A DNA stretch of 64,000 bases from Xestospongia bergquistia (Eukaryota > Porifera > Demospongiae > Haplosclerida > Petrosiidae). Numbering within the stretch: the stretch's first letter is position 1; every line of letters starts with the position of its first letter. The translations under genes and the position numbers were made by a program. Positions 36,241 to 49,619 of the stretch are shown here, in pieces. The notes under the pieces are model-generated. The model made no database searches and had not been told where the DNA came from. It was given only the letters and a program-made list of their open reading frames with translations. The stretch is from NCBI GenBank assembly GCA_963965975.1, contig OZ014422.1:4363155-4427154 (forward strand), given 5' to 3'.

Positions 36241-38952
36241 AACAGCTCTGTATAAAGGACTCTATGAAACAAAATAAAAAACTGCTTTTAACAGTTTAGC
36301 AAGTTGGTTTGCATTAACACTCCAAAGTCTTTAATTTAAAGAGTTTAGAAGGTTTTGACCATTGAGTGAAGTTTATAATGTAAACAGCTCAGTCTAAAGG
36401 ACTCTATGAGACCAAGTAAATAAGCTGTTATTAACTGTTTAGCAAGTTGGTCTGCATTAACACTCTAAAGTCTTTAATTTAAAGACGTTAGATGGTTTAG
36501 ACTATTGAGTGAAGTTTATAGAGTAAGCAGCTCAGTTTAAAGGACTCTGTGAAACTAACTAAATAAACTGCTTTTAACAGTTTAGTGAGTTGGTTTGCAT
36601 TAACGCTCCAAAGTCTTTAATTTAAAGACTCTAGAAGCTTTAGACTATTGAGTGAATTTTTTACAGTAAACAGCTCAGTCTAAAGGACTCAATGGGACTA
36701 ACTAAATAAACCGCTATTAACAATTTAGTAAGATGATTTGTAGAGCACTCTAAAGTCTTTAATTTAAAGAATTTGGTAGGTTTAGATTACTTAGTAAATT
36801 TTATAAAGTAAACTGGTCAGACTGAACGACTCTATGGGACTAACTAAAAAAATGCTATTAACAGTTTAGTAAGTTGGTTTGCATTAACACTCTAAAGTCT
36901 TTAATTTAAAGACTTTAGAAGGTTTACACTATTGAGTGAAGTTTATAAAGTAAACAGCTCAGTCTAAAGGACTCTATGAAGCTAAATAAATAAACTGCTA
37001 TTAACAGTTTAGTAAGTTGGTTTGCATTAACACTCTAAAGTCTTTAATTTAAAGACGTTAGAAGGTTTAGACTATTGAGTGAAGATTATAAAGTAAACAG
37101 CTCAGTCTAAAGGACTCCATGGGACTAACTAAATAAACTGCTTTTAACAGTCTAGTAAGTTGGTTTGCATTAACACTGTAAAGTCTTTAATTTAAAGACT
37201 TTAGAAGGTTTAGACTACTGAGTGAAGTTTTTGAAGTAAACAGCTCAGTTTAAAGGACTATATGGGACTAACTAAATAAACCGCTATTAACAGTTTAGTA
37301 AGTTGATTTGCATTAACACTCTGAAGTCTTTAATTTAAACAATTTAGAAGATTAGAGTACTCAGTAAATTTTATAAATTAAACAGGTCAGTCTAAAGGAC
37401 TCTATGGGATTAACTAAATAAACTGCTTTGAACAGTTTAGTAAGTTGATTTTCATTAACACTCTAAAGTCTTTAATTTAAAGTCTTTAGAAGGTTTAGAC
37501 GATTGAGTGAAGTTTATAAAGTAAACAGCTCAGTCTAAAGGACTCTATGAAGCTAAATAAATAAGCTGCTATTAACAGTTTAGTAAGTTGGTTTGCATTA
37601 ATACTCTAAAGTCTTTAATTTAAAGACTTTAGAAGGTTTAGACTATTGAGTGAAGTTTATAAAGTAAACAGCTCAGTCTAAAGGACTCTATGGGACTAAC
37701 TAAATAAACTGCTATTTACAGTTTAGTAAGTTGGTTTGCATTAACACTCTAAAGTCTTTAATTTAAGGACTTTAGAAGGTTAAGACTATTGAGTGAATTT
37801 TATAAAGAAAATAGCTCAGTCTAAAGGACTCAATAGGACTAACTAAGTGAAATGTTATTAACAGTTTAGCAAGTTGGTTTGCATTAACACTCTAAAGTCT
37901 TTAATTTAAAGACTTTATAAGCTTTAGACTGTTGAGTAAATTTTATAAAGTAAACTGCTCATTCTAAAAAACTGTATGGGACAAACTAAATAAACTGCTA
38001 TTAACAGTTTAGTAAGTTGGTTTGCATTAACACTCTAAAGTCTTTAAATTAAAGAGTTTAGAAGATATAGACTATTGAGTGAAGTTTATAATGTAAAAAG
38101 CTCAGTTTAAAGGACTCTATGAAACTAACTAAATAAACTGCTTTTAACAGTTTAGTAAGTTTGTTTGCATTAACACTCTAAAGCCTTTAATTTAAAGACT
38201 TTAGAATGTTTAGACTATTGAGTGAAGTTTATATTCTAGACAGCTCAGTCTAAAGGACTCTATGGGACGACCTAAATAAACTGTTCTTACCAGTTTAGCA
38301 AGTTGGTTTGCATTAACACTCTAAAGTCTTTAATTTAAAGATGTTAGAAGGTTTAGACGATTGAGTTAAGTTTATAAAGTAAACAGCTCAGTTTAAAGGA
38401 CTCTATGAAACTAAATAAATAAACTGCTTTTAACATTTTAGTAAGTTGGTTTGCATTAACACTCTAAAGTCTGTTATTTAAAGACTTTAGAAGGTTTAGA
38501 CTATTGAGTGAAATTTATAATGTAAACAGCTCAGTCTAAAGTACTCTATGGGACTAACTAACTAAACTGTTATTAATAGTTTAGCAAGTTGGTTTGCATT
38601 AACACTCTAAAGTCTTTATTTAAAGACGTTAGAAGGTTTAGACTATTGAGTGAAGTTTATAAAGTAAACAGCTCAGTTTAAAGAACTCTATAAAACTAAA
38701 TAAATAAACTGCTTTTAATAGTTCAGTAAGTTTGTTTGCATAAACTCTCTAAAGTCTTTAATTTAAAGACTTTAGAAGGTTTAGACTATTGAGTGAAGTT
38801 TTTAAAGTAAACAGCTTAGTCTAAAGGACTCTATGGGACTAACTAAATAAACCGCTATTAACAATTTAGTAAGTTGATATGCATTAACACGCTAAAGTCT
38901 TTAATTTAAAGAATTTAGAATTTTTTGAGTACTTAGTGAATTTTATAAAGTA
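36241..38952. repeat. 19-monomer tandem duplication, copy 1 (2712 bp)
   Basis: It is repeated directly next to itself at 38953-41664. Rare markers present in both include GAAACAAAATAAAAAACTGC (36267 and 38979), TTTGTAGA(G/A)CACTC (about 36739 and 39451), TTATATTCTAGACAGC (about 38229 and 40941) and GGGACGACCTAAATAAAC. I count roughly fifteen differences over 2.7 kb by eye, so identity is above 99%. Confidence 0.9.
37164..37306. repeat. Example monomer with three dyad elements
   Basis: One monomer is given as a reference for the internal structure. Consensus positions 15-43 form a 29-nt palindrome with arms TCTAAAGTCTTTAA and TTAAAGACTTTAGA around one central T or A. Positions 47-92 form a nested hairpin: TTTAGAC (47-53) pairs with GTCTAAA (86-92), TGAG (57-60) with CTCA (82-85), and GTTTA (65-69) with TAAAC (75-79). 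Positions 116-134 form a 6-bp stem AAACTG/CAGTTT with a 7-nt loop. Together about 94 of 143 positions lie in dyads. This particular copy carries a few variants (for example CTGTAAAG in place of CTCTAAAG near its start). The pairing is seen in the sequence; whether it forms in DNA or RNA is not known. Confidence 0.85.
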
Positions 38953-41664
38953 AACAGCTCTGTATAAAGGACTCTATGAAACAAAATAAAAAACTGCTTT
39001 TAACAGTTTAGCAAGTTGGTTTGCATTAACACTCCAAAGTCTTTAATTTAAAGAGTTTAGAAGGTTTTGACCATTGAGTGAAGTTTATAATGTAAACAGC
39101 TCACTCTAAAGGACTCTATGTGACCAAGTAAATAAGCTGTTATTAACTGTTTAGCAAGTTGGTCTGCATTAACTCTCTAAAGTCTTTAATTTAAAGACGT
39201 TAGATGGTTTAGACTATTGAGTGAAGTTTATAGAGTAAGCAGCTCAGTTTAAAGGACTCTGTGAAACTAAATAAATAAACTGCTTTTAACAGTTTAGTGA
39301 GTTGGTTTGCATTAACGCTCCAAAGTCTTTAATTTAAAGACTCTAGAAGCTTTAGACTATTGAGTGAATTTTTTACAGTAAACAGCTCAGTCTAAAGGAC
39401 TCAATGGGACTAACTAAATAAACCGCTATTAACAATTTAGTAAGATGATTTGTAGAACACTCTAAAGTCTTTAATTTAAAGAATTTGGTAGGTTTAGATT
39501 ACTTAGTAAATTTTATAAAGTAAACTGGTCAGACTGAACGACTCTATGGGACTAACTAAAAAAATGCTATTAACAGTTTAGTAAGTTGGTTTGCATTAAC
39601 ACTCTAAAGTCTTTAATTTAAAGACTTTAGAAGGTTTACACTATTGAGTGAAGTTTATAAAGTAAACAGCTCAGTCTAAAGGACTCTATGAAGCTAAATA
39701 AATAAACTGCTATTAACAGTTTAGTAAGTTGGTTTGCATTAACACTCTAAAGTCTTTAATTTAAAGACGTTAGAAGGTTTAGACTATTGAGTGAAGATTA
39801 TAAAGTAAACAGCTCAGTCTAAAGGACTCCATGGGACTAACTAAATAAACTGCTTTTAACAGTCTAGTAAGTTGGTTTGCATTAACACTGTAAAGTCTTT
39901 AATTTAAAGACTTTAGAAGGTTTAGACTACTGAGTGAAGTTTTTGAAGTAAACAGCTCAGTTTAAAGGACTATATGGGACTAACTAAATAAACCGCTATT
40001 AACAGTTTAGTAAGTTGATTTGCATTAACACTCTGAAGTCTTTAATTTAAACAATTTAGAAGATTAGAGTACTCAGTAAATTTTATAAATTAAACAGGTC
40101 AGTCTAAAGGACTCTATGGGATTAACTAAATAAACTGCTTTGAACAGTTTAGTAAGTTGATTTGCATTAACACTCTAAAGTCTTTAATTTAAAGTCTTTA
40201 GAAGGTTTAGACGATTGAGTGAAGTTTATAAAGTAAACAGCTCAGTCTAAAGGACTCTATGAAGCTAAATAAATAAGCTGCTACTAACAGTTTAGTAAGT
40301 TGGTTTGCATTAATACTCTAAAGTCTTTAATTTAAAGACTTTAGAAGGTTTAGACTATTGAGTGAAGTTTATAAAGTAAACAGCTCAGTCTAAAGGACTC
40401 TATGGGACTAACTAAAAAAACTGCTATTAACAGTTTAGTAGGTTGGTTTGCATTAACACTCTAAAGTCTTTAATTTAAGGACTTTAGAAGGTTAAGACTA
40501 TTGAGTGAATTTTATAAAGAAAATAGCTCAGTCTAAAGGACTCAATAGGACTAACTAAGTGAAATGTTATTAACAGTTTAGCAAGTTGGTTTGCATTAAC
40601 ACTCTAAAGTCTTTAATTTAAAGACTTTATAAGCTTTAGACTGTTGAGTAAATTTTATAAAGTAAACTGCTCATTCTAAAAAACTGTATGGGACAAACTA
40701 AATAAACTGCTATTAACAGTTTAGTAAGTTGGTTTGCATTAACACTCTAAAGTCTTTAAATTAAAGAGTTTAGAAGATATAGACTATTGAGTGAAGTTTA
40801 TAATGTAAAAAGCTCAGTTTAAAGGACTCTATGAAACTAACTAAATAAACTGCTTTTAACAGTTTAGTAAGTTTGTTTGCATTAACACTCTAAAGTCTTT
40901 AATTTAAAGACTTTAGAATGTTGAGACTATTGAGTGAAGTTTATATTCTAGACAGCTCAGTCTAAAGGACTCTATGGGACGACCTAAATAAACTGTTCTT
41001 ACCAGTTTAGCAAGTTGGTTTGCATTAACACTCTAAAGTCTTTAATTTAAAGATGTTAGAAGGTTTAGACGATTGAGTTAAGTTTATAAAGTAAACAGCT
41101 CAGTTTAAAGGACTCTATGAAACTAAATAAATAAACTGCTTTTAACATTTTAGTAAGTTGGTTTGCATTAACACTCTAAAGTCTGTTATTTAAAGACTTT
41201 AGAAGGTTTAGACTATTGAGTGAAATTTATAATGTAAACAGCTCAGTCTAAAGTACTCTATGGGACTAACTAACTAAACTGTTATTAATAGTTTAGCAAG
41301 TTGGTTTGCATTAACACTCTAAAGTCTTTATTTAAAGACGTTAGAAGGTTTAGACTATTGAGTGAAGTTTATAAAGTAAACAGCTCAGTTTAAAGAACTC
41401 TATAAAACTAAATAAATAAACTGCTTTTAATAGTTTAGTAAGTTTGTTTGCATAAACTCTCTAAAGTCTTTAATTTAAAGACTTTAGAAGGTTTAGACTA
41501 TTGAGTGAAGTTTTTAAAGTAAACAGCTTAGTCTAAAGGACTCTATGGGACTAACTAAATAAACCGCTATTAACAATTTAGTAAGTTGATATGCATTAAC
41601 ACGCTAAAGTCTTTAATTTAAAGAATTTAGAAGGTTTTGAGTACTTAGTGAATTTTATAAAGTA
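38953..41664. repeat. 19-monomer tandem duplication, copy 2 (2712 bp)
   Basis: This is the direct copy of 36241-38952. The join at about 38940-38953 fuses a class C-like monomer (GAGTACTTAGTGAATTTTAT) to the start of the unit (AAACAGCTCTGTATAAAGG). At the far end the same class C monomer instead continues into AAACTGGTTAG. Confidence 0.9.
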
Positions 41665-42620
41665 AACTGGTTAGTCTAAACGACTCTATGGGACTAACTA
41701 AATAAACTGCTATTAACAGTTTAGTAAGTTTGTTTGCATTAACACTCTAAAGTCTTTAATTTAAAGAGTTTAGAAGGTTTTGACTATTGAGTGAAGTTTA
41801 TAATGTAAACAGCTCAGTCTAAAGGACTCTATGGGACTAACTAAATAAACTGTTATTAACAGTTTAGCACGTTGGTCTTCATTAACAGTCTAAAGTCTTC
41901 AATTTAAAGACGTTAGAAGGTTTAGACTATTGAGTGAAGTTTATAAAGTAAGCAGCTCAGTTTAAAGGAGTCTATGAAACTAAATAAATAAACTGCTTTT
42001 AACAGTTTAGTAAGTTGGTTTGCATTAACACTCTAAAGTCTTTAATTTAAAGACTTTAGAATGTTTAGACTGTTGAGTGAAGTTTTTGAAGTAAACAGCT
42101 CAGTCTAAAGTACTCTATGGGACTAATTAAATAAACTGCTATTAACAGTTTTGTAAGTTGATTTGCATTAACACTCTATAGTCTTTAATTTAAAGAATTT
42201 AGAAGGTTTAGAGTACTGAGTAAATTTTATAAAGTAAAAAGGTCAGTCTAAAGGACTCTATGGGACTAACTAAATAAACTGCTATAAACAGTTTAGTAAG
42301 TATGTTTGCATTAACACTCCAAAGTCTTTAATTTAAAGACTTTAGAAGGTTTAGACTATTGAGTGAAGTTTATAATGTAAACAGCTCAGTCTAAAGGACT
42401 CTATGGGACTAACTAAATAAACTGTTATTAACAGTTTAGTAAGTTGGTTTGCATTAACACTCTAAAGTCTTTAACTTAAAGACGTTAGAAGGTTTAGACT
42501 ATTGACTGAAGTTTACAAAGTAAACAGCTCAGTTTAAAGGACTCTATAAAACTACATAAATAAACTGCTTTTAACAGTTTAGTAAGTTTGTTTGCATTAA
42601 CACTCTAAAGCCTTTAATTT

Positions 42621-44621
42621 AAAGACTTTAGAAGGTTTAGACTATTGAGTGAAGTTTTTAAAGTAAACAGCTCAGTCTAAAGGACTCTATGGGACTAAAT
42701 AAATAAACTGCTATTAACAGTTTAGTAAGTATGTTTGCATTAACACTCAAAAGTCTTTAATTTAAAAACTTTAGAAGGTTTAGACTATTGAGTGAAGTTT
42801 ATAAAGAAAATAGCTCAGTCTAAAGGACTCTATGGGACTAACTAAGTAAACTGCTATTAACAGTTTAGTAAGATGTTTTGCATTAACACTCTAAAGTCTT
42901 TCAAATAAAGTTTTTAGAAGGTTTAGACTATTGAGTGAAGTTTATAAAGTAAACTGGTCAGTCTAAAGGACTCTATTGGACTAAATAAATAAACTGCTAT
43001 TAACAGTTAAGTAAGTTGGTTTGCATTAACCCTCTAAAGTCTTTAATTTAAAGAGTTTAGAAGGTTTTGACTATTGAGTGAAGTTTATAATGTAAACAGC
43101 TCAGTCTAAAGGACTCTATGGGACTAACTAAATAACCTGTTATTAACAGTTTAGCAAGTTTGTCTGCATTAACACTCTAAAGTCTTTAATTTAAAGACTT
43201 TAGAAGGTTTAGACTATTGAGTGAAGTTTATAAAGTAAGCAGCTCAGTTTAGAGGACTCTATGAAACTAAATAAATAAACTGCTTTTAACAGTTTAGCAA
43301 GTTGGTTTGCATTAACACTCTAAAGTCTTTAATTTAAAGACTTTAGAAGGTTTAGACTATTGAGTGAAGTTTTTAAAGCAAACAGCTCAGTCTAAAGGAC
43401 TCAATGGGACTAACTAAGTATACCGCTATTAACAGTTTAGTAAGTTGATTTGCGTGAACACTCTAAAGTCTTTAATTTAAAGAAGTTTGAAGGTTTAGAG
43501 TACTTAGTAAATTTTATGAAGTAAACTGGTCAGTCCAAAGGACTCTATGGGAGTAACTAAATAAACTGCTGTTAACAGTTCAGTAAGTTTGTTTGCGTTA
43601 ACACTCTAAAGTCTTTAATTTAAAGACTTTAGAATCTTTAGACTATTGAGCGAAGTTTATAAAGTAAACAGCTCTGTTTAAAGGACTCTATGAAACTAAA
43701 TAAGTAAACTGCTATTAACAGTTTAGTAATTTGGTTTGCTTGAACACTCTAAAGTCTTTAATTTAAAGACTTTAGAAGGTTTCGACTATTGAGTAAATTT
43801 TATAAAGTAAACTGCTCATTCTAAAGGACTGTATGGGACTAACTAAATGAACTGCTTTTAAAAGTTTAGTAATTTGGTTTGCATTAACACTCTAAAGTCT
43901 TTAAATTAAAGAGTTTAGAAGGTTTAGACTATTGAGTGAAGTTTATAATGTAAACAGCTCAGTTTAAAGGACTCTATCAAACTAAATAAATAAACTGCTT
44001 TTAACAGTTTAGTAAGTTGGTTTGCATTAACACTCTAAAGTCTTTAATTTAAAGACTTTAGAAGGTTTAGACTATTGAGTGAAGTTTTTATAGTAAAAAG
44101 CTCAGTCTAAAGGACTCTATGCGACTAACTAAATAAACCGCTATGAACAATTTAGTAAGTTGATTTGCATTGACCCTCTAAAGTCTTTAATTTAAAGAAT
44201 TTAGAAGGTTTAGAGTACATAGTAAATTTTATAAAGTAAACAGGTCAGTCTAAAGGACTCTATGGGACTAACTAAATAAACTACTATTAACAGTTTAGTA
44301 AGTTGATTTGCATTAATACTCTAAAGTCTTTAATTTAAAGAGTTTGGAAGGTTTAGACTATTGAGTGAAGATTATAATGTAAACATCTCAGTCTAAAGGA
44401 CTCTATGGACTAACTAAATAAACTGTTGTTAACAGTTTAGCAAGTTGGTTTGCAATAACACTCTAAAGTCTTTAATTTAAAGACGTTAGAAGGTTTAGAG
44501 TATTGAGTGAAGTTTATAAAGTAAACACCTCAGTTTAAAGGACTCTATGAAACTCAATAAATAAACTGCTTTTAACAGTTTAGTAAGTTGGTTTGCATTA
44601 ACACTCTAAAGTCTTTAAGTT
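42621..44621. repeat. 14-monomer tandem duplication, copy 1 (2001 bp)
   Basis: It is repeated at 44622-46622. In the rows compared side by side I found a single difference (T at 42912, G at 44913); agreement continues 77 bp into a third partial copy, to 46699. Rare shared markers are AACACTCAAAAGTC (42742 and 44743), TTTGCGTGAACAC, ATGAAACTCAATAAATAAAC and GATTTGCATTGACCC. It is the most recent amplification visible in the window. Confidence 0.95.
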
Positions 44622-46622
44622 AAAGACTTTAGAAGGTTTAGACTATTGAGTGAAGTTTTTAAAGTAAACAGCTCAGTCTAAAGGACTCTATGGGACTAAA
44701 TAAATAAACTGCTATTAACAGTTTAGTAAGTATGTTTGCATTAACACTCAAAAGTCTTTAATTTAAAAACTTTAGAAGGTTTAGACTATTGAGTGAAGTT
44801 TATAAAGAAAATAGCTCAGTCTAAAGGACTCTATGGGACTAACTAAGTAAACTGCTATTAACAGTTTAGTAAGATGTTTTGCATTAACACTCTAAAGTCT
44901 TTCAAATAAAGTGTTTAGAAGGTTTAGACTATTGAGTGAAGTTTATAAAGTAAACTGGTCAGTCTAAAGGACTCTATTGGACTAAATAAATAAACTGCTA
45001 TTAACAGTTAAGTAAGTTGGTTTGCATTAACCCTCTAAAGTCTTTAATTTAAAGAGTTTAGAAGGTTTTGACTATTGAGTGAAGTTTATAATGTAAACAG
45101 CTCAGTCTAAAGGACTCTATGGGACTAACTAAATAACCTGTTATTAACAGTTTAGCAAGTTTGTCTGCATTAACACTCTAAAGTCTTTAATTTAAAGACT
45201 TTAGAAGGTTTAGACTATTGAGTGAAGTTTATAAAGTAAGCAGCTCAGTTTAGAGGACTCTATGAAACTAAATAAATAAACTGCTTTTAACAGTTTAGCA
45301 AGTTGGTTTGCATTAACACTCTAAAGTCTTTAATTTAAAGACTTTAGAAGGTTTAGACTATTGAGTGAAGTTTTTAAAGCAAACAGCTCAGTCTAAAGGA
45401 CTCAATGGGACTAACTAAGTATACCGCTATTAACAGTTTAGTAAGTTGATTTGCGTGAACACTCTAAAGTCTTTAATTTAAAGAAGTTTGAAGGTTTAGA
45501 GTACTTAGTAAATTTTATGAAGTAAACTGGTCAGTCCAAAGGACTCTATGGGAGTAACTAAATAAACTGCTGTTAACAGTTCAGTAAGTTTGTTTGCGTT
45601 AACACTCTAAAGTCTTTAATTTAAAGACTTTAGAATCTTTAGACTATTGAGCGAAGTTTATAAAGTAAACAGCTCTGTTTAAAGGACTCTATGAAACTAA
45701 ATAAGTAAACTGCTATTAACAGTTTAGTAATTTGGTTTGCTTGAACACTCTAAAGTCTTTAATTTAAAGACTTTAGAAGGTTTCGACTATTGAGTAAATT
45801 TTATAAAGTAAACTGCTCATTCTAAAGGACTGTATGGGACTAACTAAATGAACTGCTTTTAAAAGTTTAGTAATTTGGTTTGCATTAACACTCTAAAGTC
45901 TTTAAATTAAAGAGTTTAGAAGGTTTAGACTATTGAGTGAAGTTTATAATGTAAACAGCTCAGTTTAAAGGACTCTATCAAACTAAATAAATAAACTGCT
46001 TTTAACAGTTTAGTAAGTTGGTTTGCATTAACACTCTAAAGTCTTTAATTTAAAGACTTTAGAAGGTTTAGACTATTGAGTGAAGTTTTTATAGTAAAAA
46101 GCTCAGTCTAAAGGACTCTATGCGACTAACTAAATAAACCGCTATGAACAATTTAGTAAGTTGATTTGCATTGACCCTCTAAAGTCTTTAATTTAAAGAA
46201 TTTAGAAGGTTTAGAGTACATAGTAAATTTTATAAAGTAAACAGGTCAGTCTAAAGGACTCTATGGGACTAACTAAATAAACTACTATTAACAGTTTAGT
46301 AAGTTGATTTGCATTAATACTCTAAAGTCTTTAATTTAAAGAGTTTGGAAGGTTTAGACTATTGAGTGAAGATTATAATGTAAACATCTCAGTCTAAAGG
46401 ACTCTATGGACTAACTAAATAAACTGTTGTTAACAGTTTAGCAAGTTGGTTTGCAATAACACTCTAAAGTCTTTAATTTAAAGACGTTAGAAGGTTTAGA
46501 GTATTGAGTGAAGTTTATAAAGTAAACACCTCAGTTTAAAGGACTCTATGAAACTCAATAAATAAACTGCTTTTAACAGTTTAGTAAGTTGGTTTGCATT
46601 AACACTCTAAAGTCTTTAAGTT
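44622..46622. repeat. 14-monomer tandem duplication, copy 2 (2001 bp)
   Basis: This copy of 42621-44621 is nearly identical over its whole length. The match ends at 46699, where CTAACTAAATAAACCGC replaces CTAAATAAATAAACTGC. Confidence 0.95.
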
Positions 46623-46699
46623 AAAGACTTTAGAAGGTTTAGACTATTGAGTGAAGTTTTTAAAGTAAACAGCTCAGTCTAAAGGACTCTATGGGACTA

Positions 46700-49619
46700 A
46701 CTAAATAAACCGCTATTAACAGTTTTGTAAGTTGATTGGCATTAACACTCTAAAGTCTTTAATTTAAAGAATTTAGAAGGTTTAGAGAACTGAGTAAATT
46801 TTATAAAGTAAACTGGTCAGTCTAAAGGACTCTATGGGACTAACTAAATAAACTCCTATTAACAGTTTAGTAAGTTGGTTTGCTTTAACACTCTAAAGTC
46901 TTTTATTTAAAGACTTTAGAAGATTTTGACTATTGAGTGAAGTTTATAATGTAAACAGCTCAGTCTAATCGACTCTATGGGACTAACTAAATAAACTGTT
47001 ATTAACAGTTTAGCAAGTTGGTTTGCATTAACACTCTAAAGTCTTTAATTTAAAGACGTTAGAAGGTTAGACAATTGAGTGAAGTTTTTAAAGTAAACAG
47101 CACAGTTTAAAGGACTCTATGAAGCTAAATAAATGAACTGCTTTTAACAGTTTAGTAAGTTGGTTTTCATTAACACTCTAAAGTCTTTAATTTAAAGACT
47201 TTAGAAGGTTTAGTCTACTGAGTGAAGTTTTTAAAATAAGTAGCTCAGTCTAAAGGACTCTATGGGACTAACAAAATAAACAGCTATTAACAATTTCTTA
47301 AGTTGATTTGCATTAACACTCTAAAGTCTTTAATTTAAAGAATTTTGAAGGTTTAGAGTACTTAGTAAATTTTATAAAGTAAACTGGTCAGTCTAAAGGA
47401 CTCTATGAAACTAAATATATAAACTACTTTTTACAGTTTAGTAAGTTGGTTTGCTTTAACACTCTAAAGTCTTTAACTTAAACACTTTAGAAGGTTTAGA
47501 CTATTGAGTTAAGTTTATAAAGTAAAGAGCTCAGTCTAAAGGTCTCTATGAAACTAAATAAATAAACCGCTATTAACAGTTTAGTTAGTTGCTTTGCATT
47601 AACAATATAAAGTCTTTAAATTAAAGAGTTTTGAAGGTTTAGGCTATTGAGTGAAGTTTGTACTTTAGACAACCCAGTCTAAAGGTCTCTATGGGACTAA
47701 CTAAATAAACTGTTATTAACAGTTTAGCACATTGGTTTGCATTAACGCTCTAAAGTCTTTAATTTAAAGACTTAGAAGGTTTAGACTATTGAGTGAAGTT
47801 TATAAAGTAAACAGCTCAGTTCAAAGGACTCTATGAAACTAAATAAATAAACTGCTTTTAACAGTTTAGTAAGTTGGTTTGCATTAACATTCTAAAGTCT
47901 TTAATTTAAAGACTTTAGAATGTTTAGACTATTGAGTGAAGTTTTTAAAGTAAACAGCTCAGTCTAAAGGACTCTATGGGACTAACTAAATAAACCGCTA
48001 TTAACAGTTTAGTAAGTTGATTTGCATTAACACTCTAAAGTCTTCAATTTAAAGAATTTAGAAGGTTTAGAGTATTGAGTAAATTTTATAATGTAAACAA
48101 CTCAGTCTAAAGGACTCTATGGGACTAAATAAATAAACTGTTATTAACAGTTTAGCAAGTTGGTTTGCATTAACACTCTAAAGTCTTTATAGAAAGACGT
48201 TAGAAGGTTTAGACTATTGAGTGAAGTTTATAAAGTAAACAGCTCAGTTTAAAGGAGTCTATAAAACTAAATAAATAAACTGCTCTTAACAGTTTAGTAA
48301 GCTTGTTTGCATTAACACTCTAAAGTCTTTAATTTAAAGACTTTAGAAGGTTTAGACTATTGAGTGAATTTTTTAAAGTAAACAGCTCAGTCTAAAGGAC
48401 TCTATGGAACTAACTAAATAAACCGCTATTAACAATTTAGTAATTTGATTTGCATTAACACTCTAAAGTGTTTAATTTAAAGAATTTAGAAGGTTTAGAG
48501 TACATAGTAAATTTTATAAAGGAAACTGGTCAGTCTAAAGGACTCTATGGGACTAACTAAATAAACTGCTATTAACAGTTTAGTAAGTAGGTTTGCATTA
48601 ACACTCTAAAGTCTTTAATTTAAAGAGTTTAGAAGGTTTTGACTATTGAGTGAAGTTTATAAAGTAAACAGCTCAGTCTAAAGGACTCTATGGGACTAAC
48701 TAAATAAACTGTTATTAACAGTTTAGCAAGTTGGTCTGCATTAACACTCTAAAGTCTTTAATTTAAAGACGTTAGAAGGTTTAGACTATTGAGAGAAGTT
48801 TGTAAAGTAAGCAGCTCAGTTTAAAGGAGTCTATGAAACTAAATAAATAAACTGCTTTTAACAGTTTAGTAAGTTGGTTTGCATTAACACTCTAAAGTCT
48901 TTAATTTAAAGACATTAGAAGGTTTAGACTATTTAGTGAAGTTTTCAAGTAAACAGCTCAGTCTAAAGGACTCTATAGGACTAACTAAATATACCGCTAT
49001 TAACAATTTAGTAACTTGATTTGCATGAACACTCTAAAGTCTTTAATTTAAAGAATTTCGAAGGTTTACAGTACTTAGTAAATTTTATAAAGTAAACTGG
49101 TCAGTCTAAAGGACTCTGTGGGCTAACTAAATAAACTGCTATTAACAGTTTAGTAAGTTGGTTTGCATTAACACTCTAAAGTCTTTAATTTAAAGACTTT
49201 AGAATCTTTAGACTATTGAGTGAAGTTTATAAAGTAAACAGCTCTGTATAAAGGACTCTATGAAACTAAATAAATAAACTGCTATTAAAAGTTTAGTAAG
49301 CTTTTTTGCATTAACACTTTATAGTCTTTAATTTAAAGACTTTAGAAGGTTTAGATTATTGAGTGAAGTTTATAAAGAAAATAGCTCAGTCTAAAGGACT
49401 CTATGGGTCTAACTAAGTAAACTGCTATTAACAGTTTATTAAAATGTTTTGCATTAATACTCTAAAGTCTTTAAATTAAAGTGTATAGAAGGTTTAGACG
49501 ATTGAGTGAAGTTTATAAAGTAAAGAGCTTAGTCTAAAGGACTCTATGGGACTAAGTAAATAAACTTTTATTAACAGTTTAGCAAGTTGGTTTGCATTAA
49601 CAATCTAAAGTCTTTAATT
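46700..49619. repeat. Satellite with A-B-C-D class order, imperfect
   Basis: Class D (about 46880), A (47040), B (47190), C (47330) and again D (47610), A (47760), B (47900) follow one another. The next monomer (about 48027-48169) is a C/D hybrid, after which A follows directly. From about 49.2 kb other variants take over (AGCTCTGTATAAAGG and AAATAGCTCAG monomers). Confidence 0.7.
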
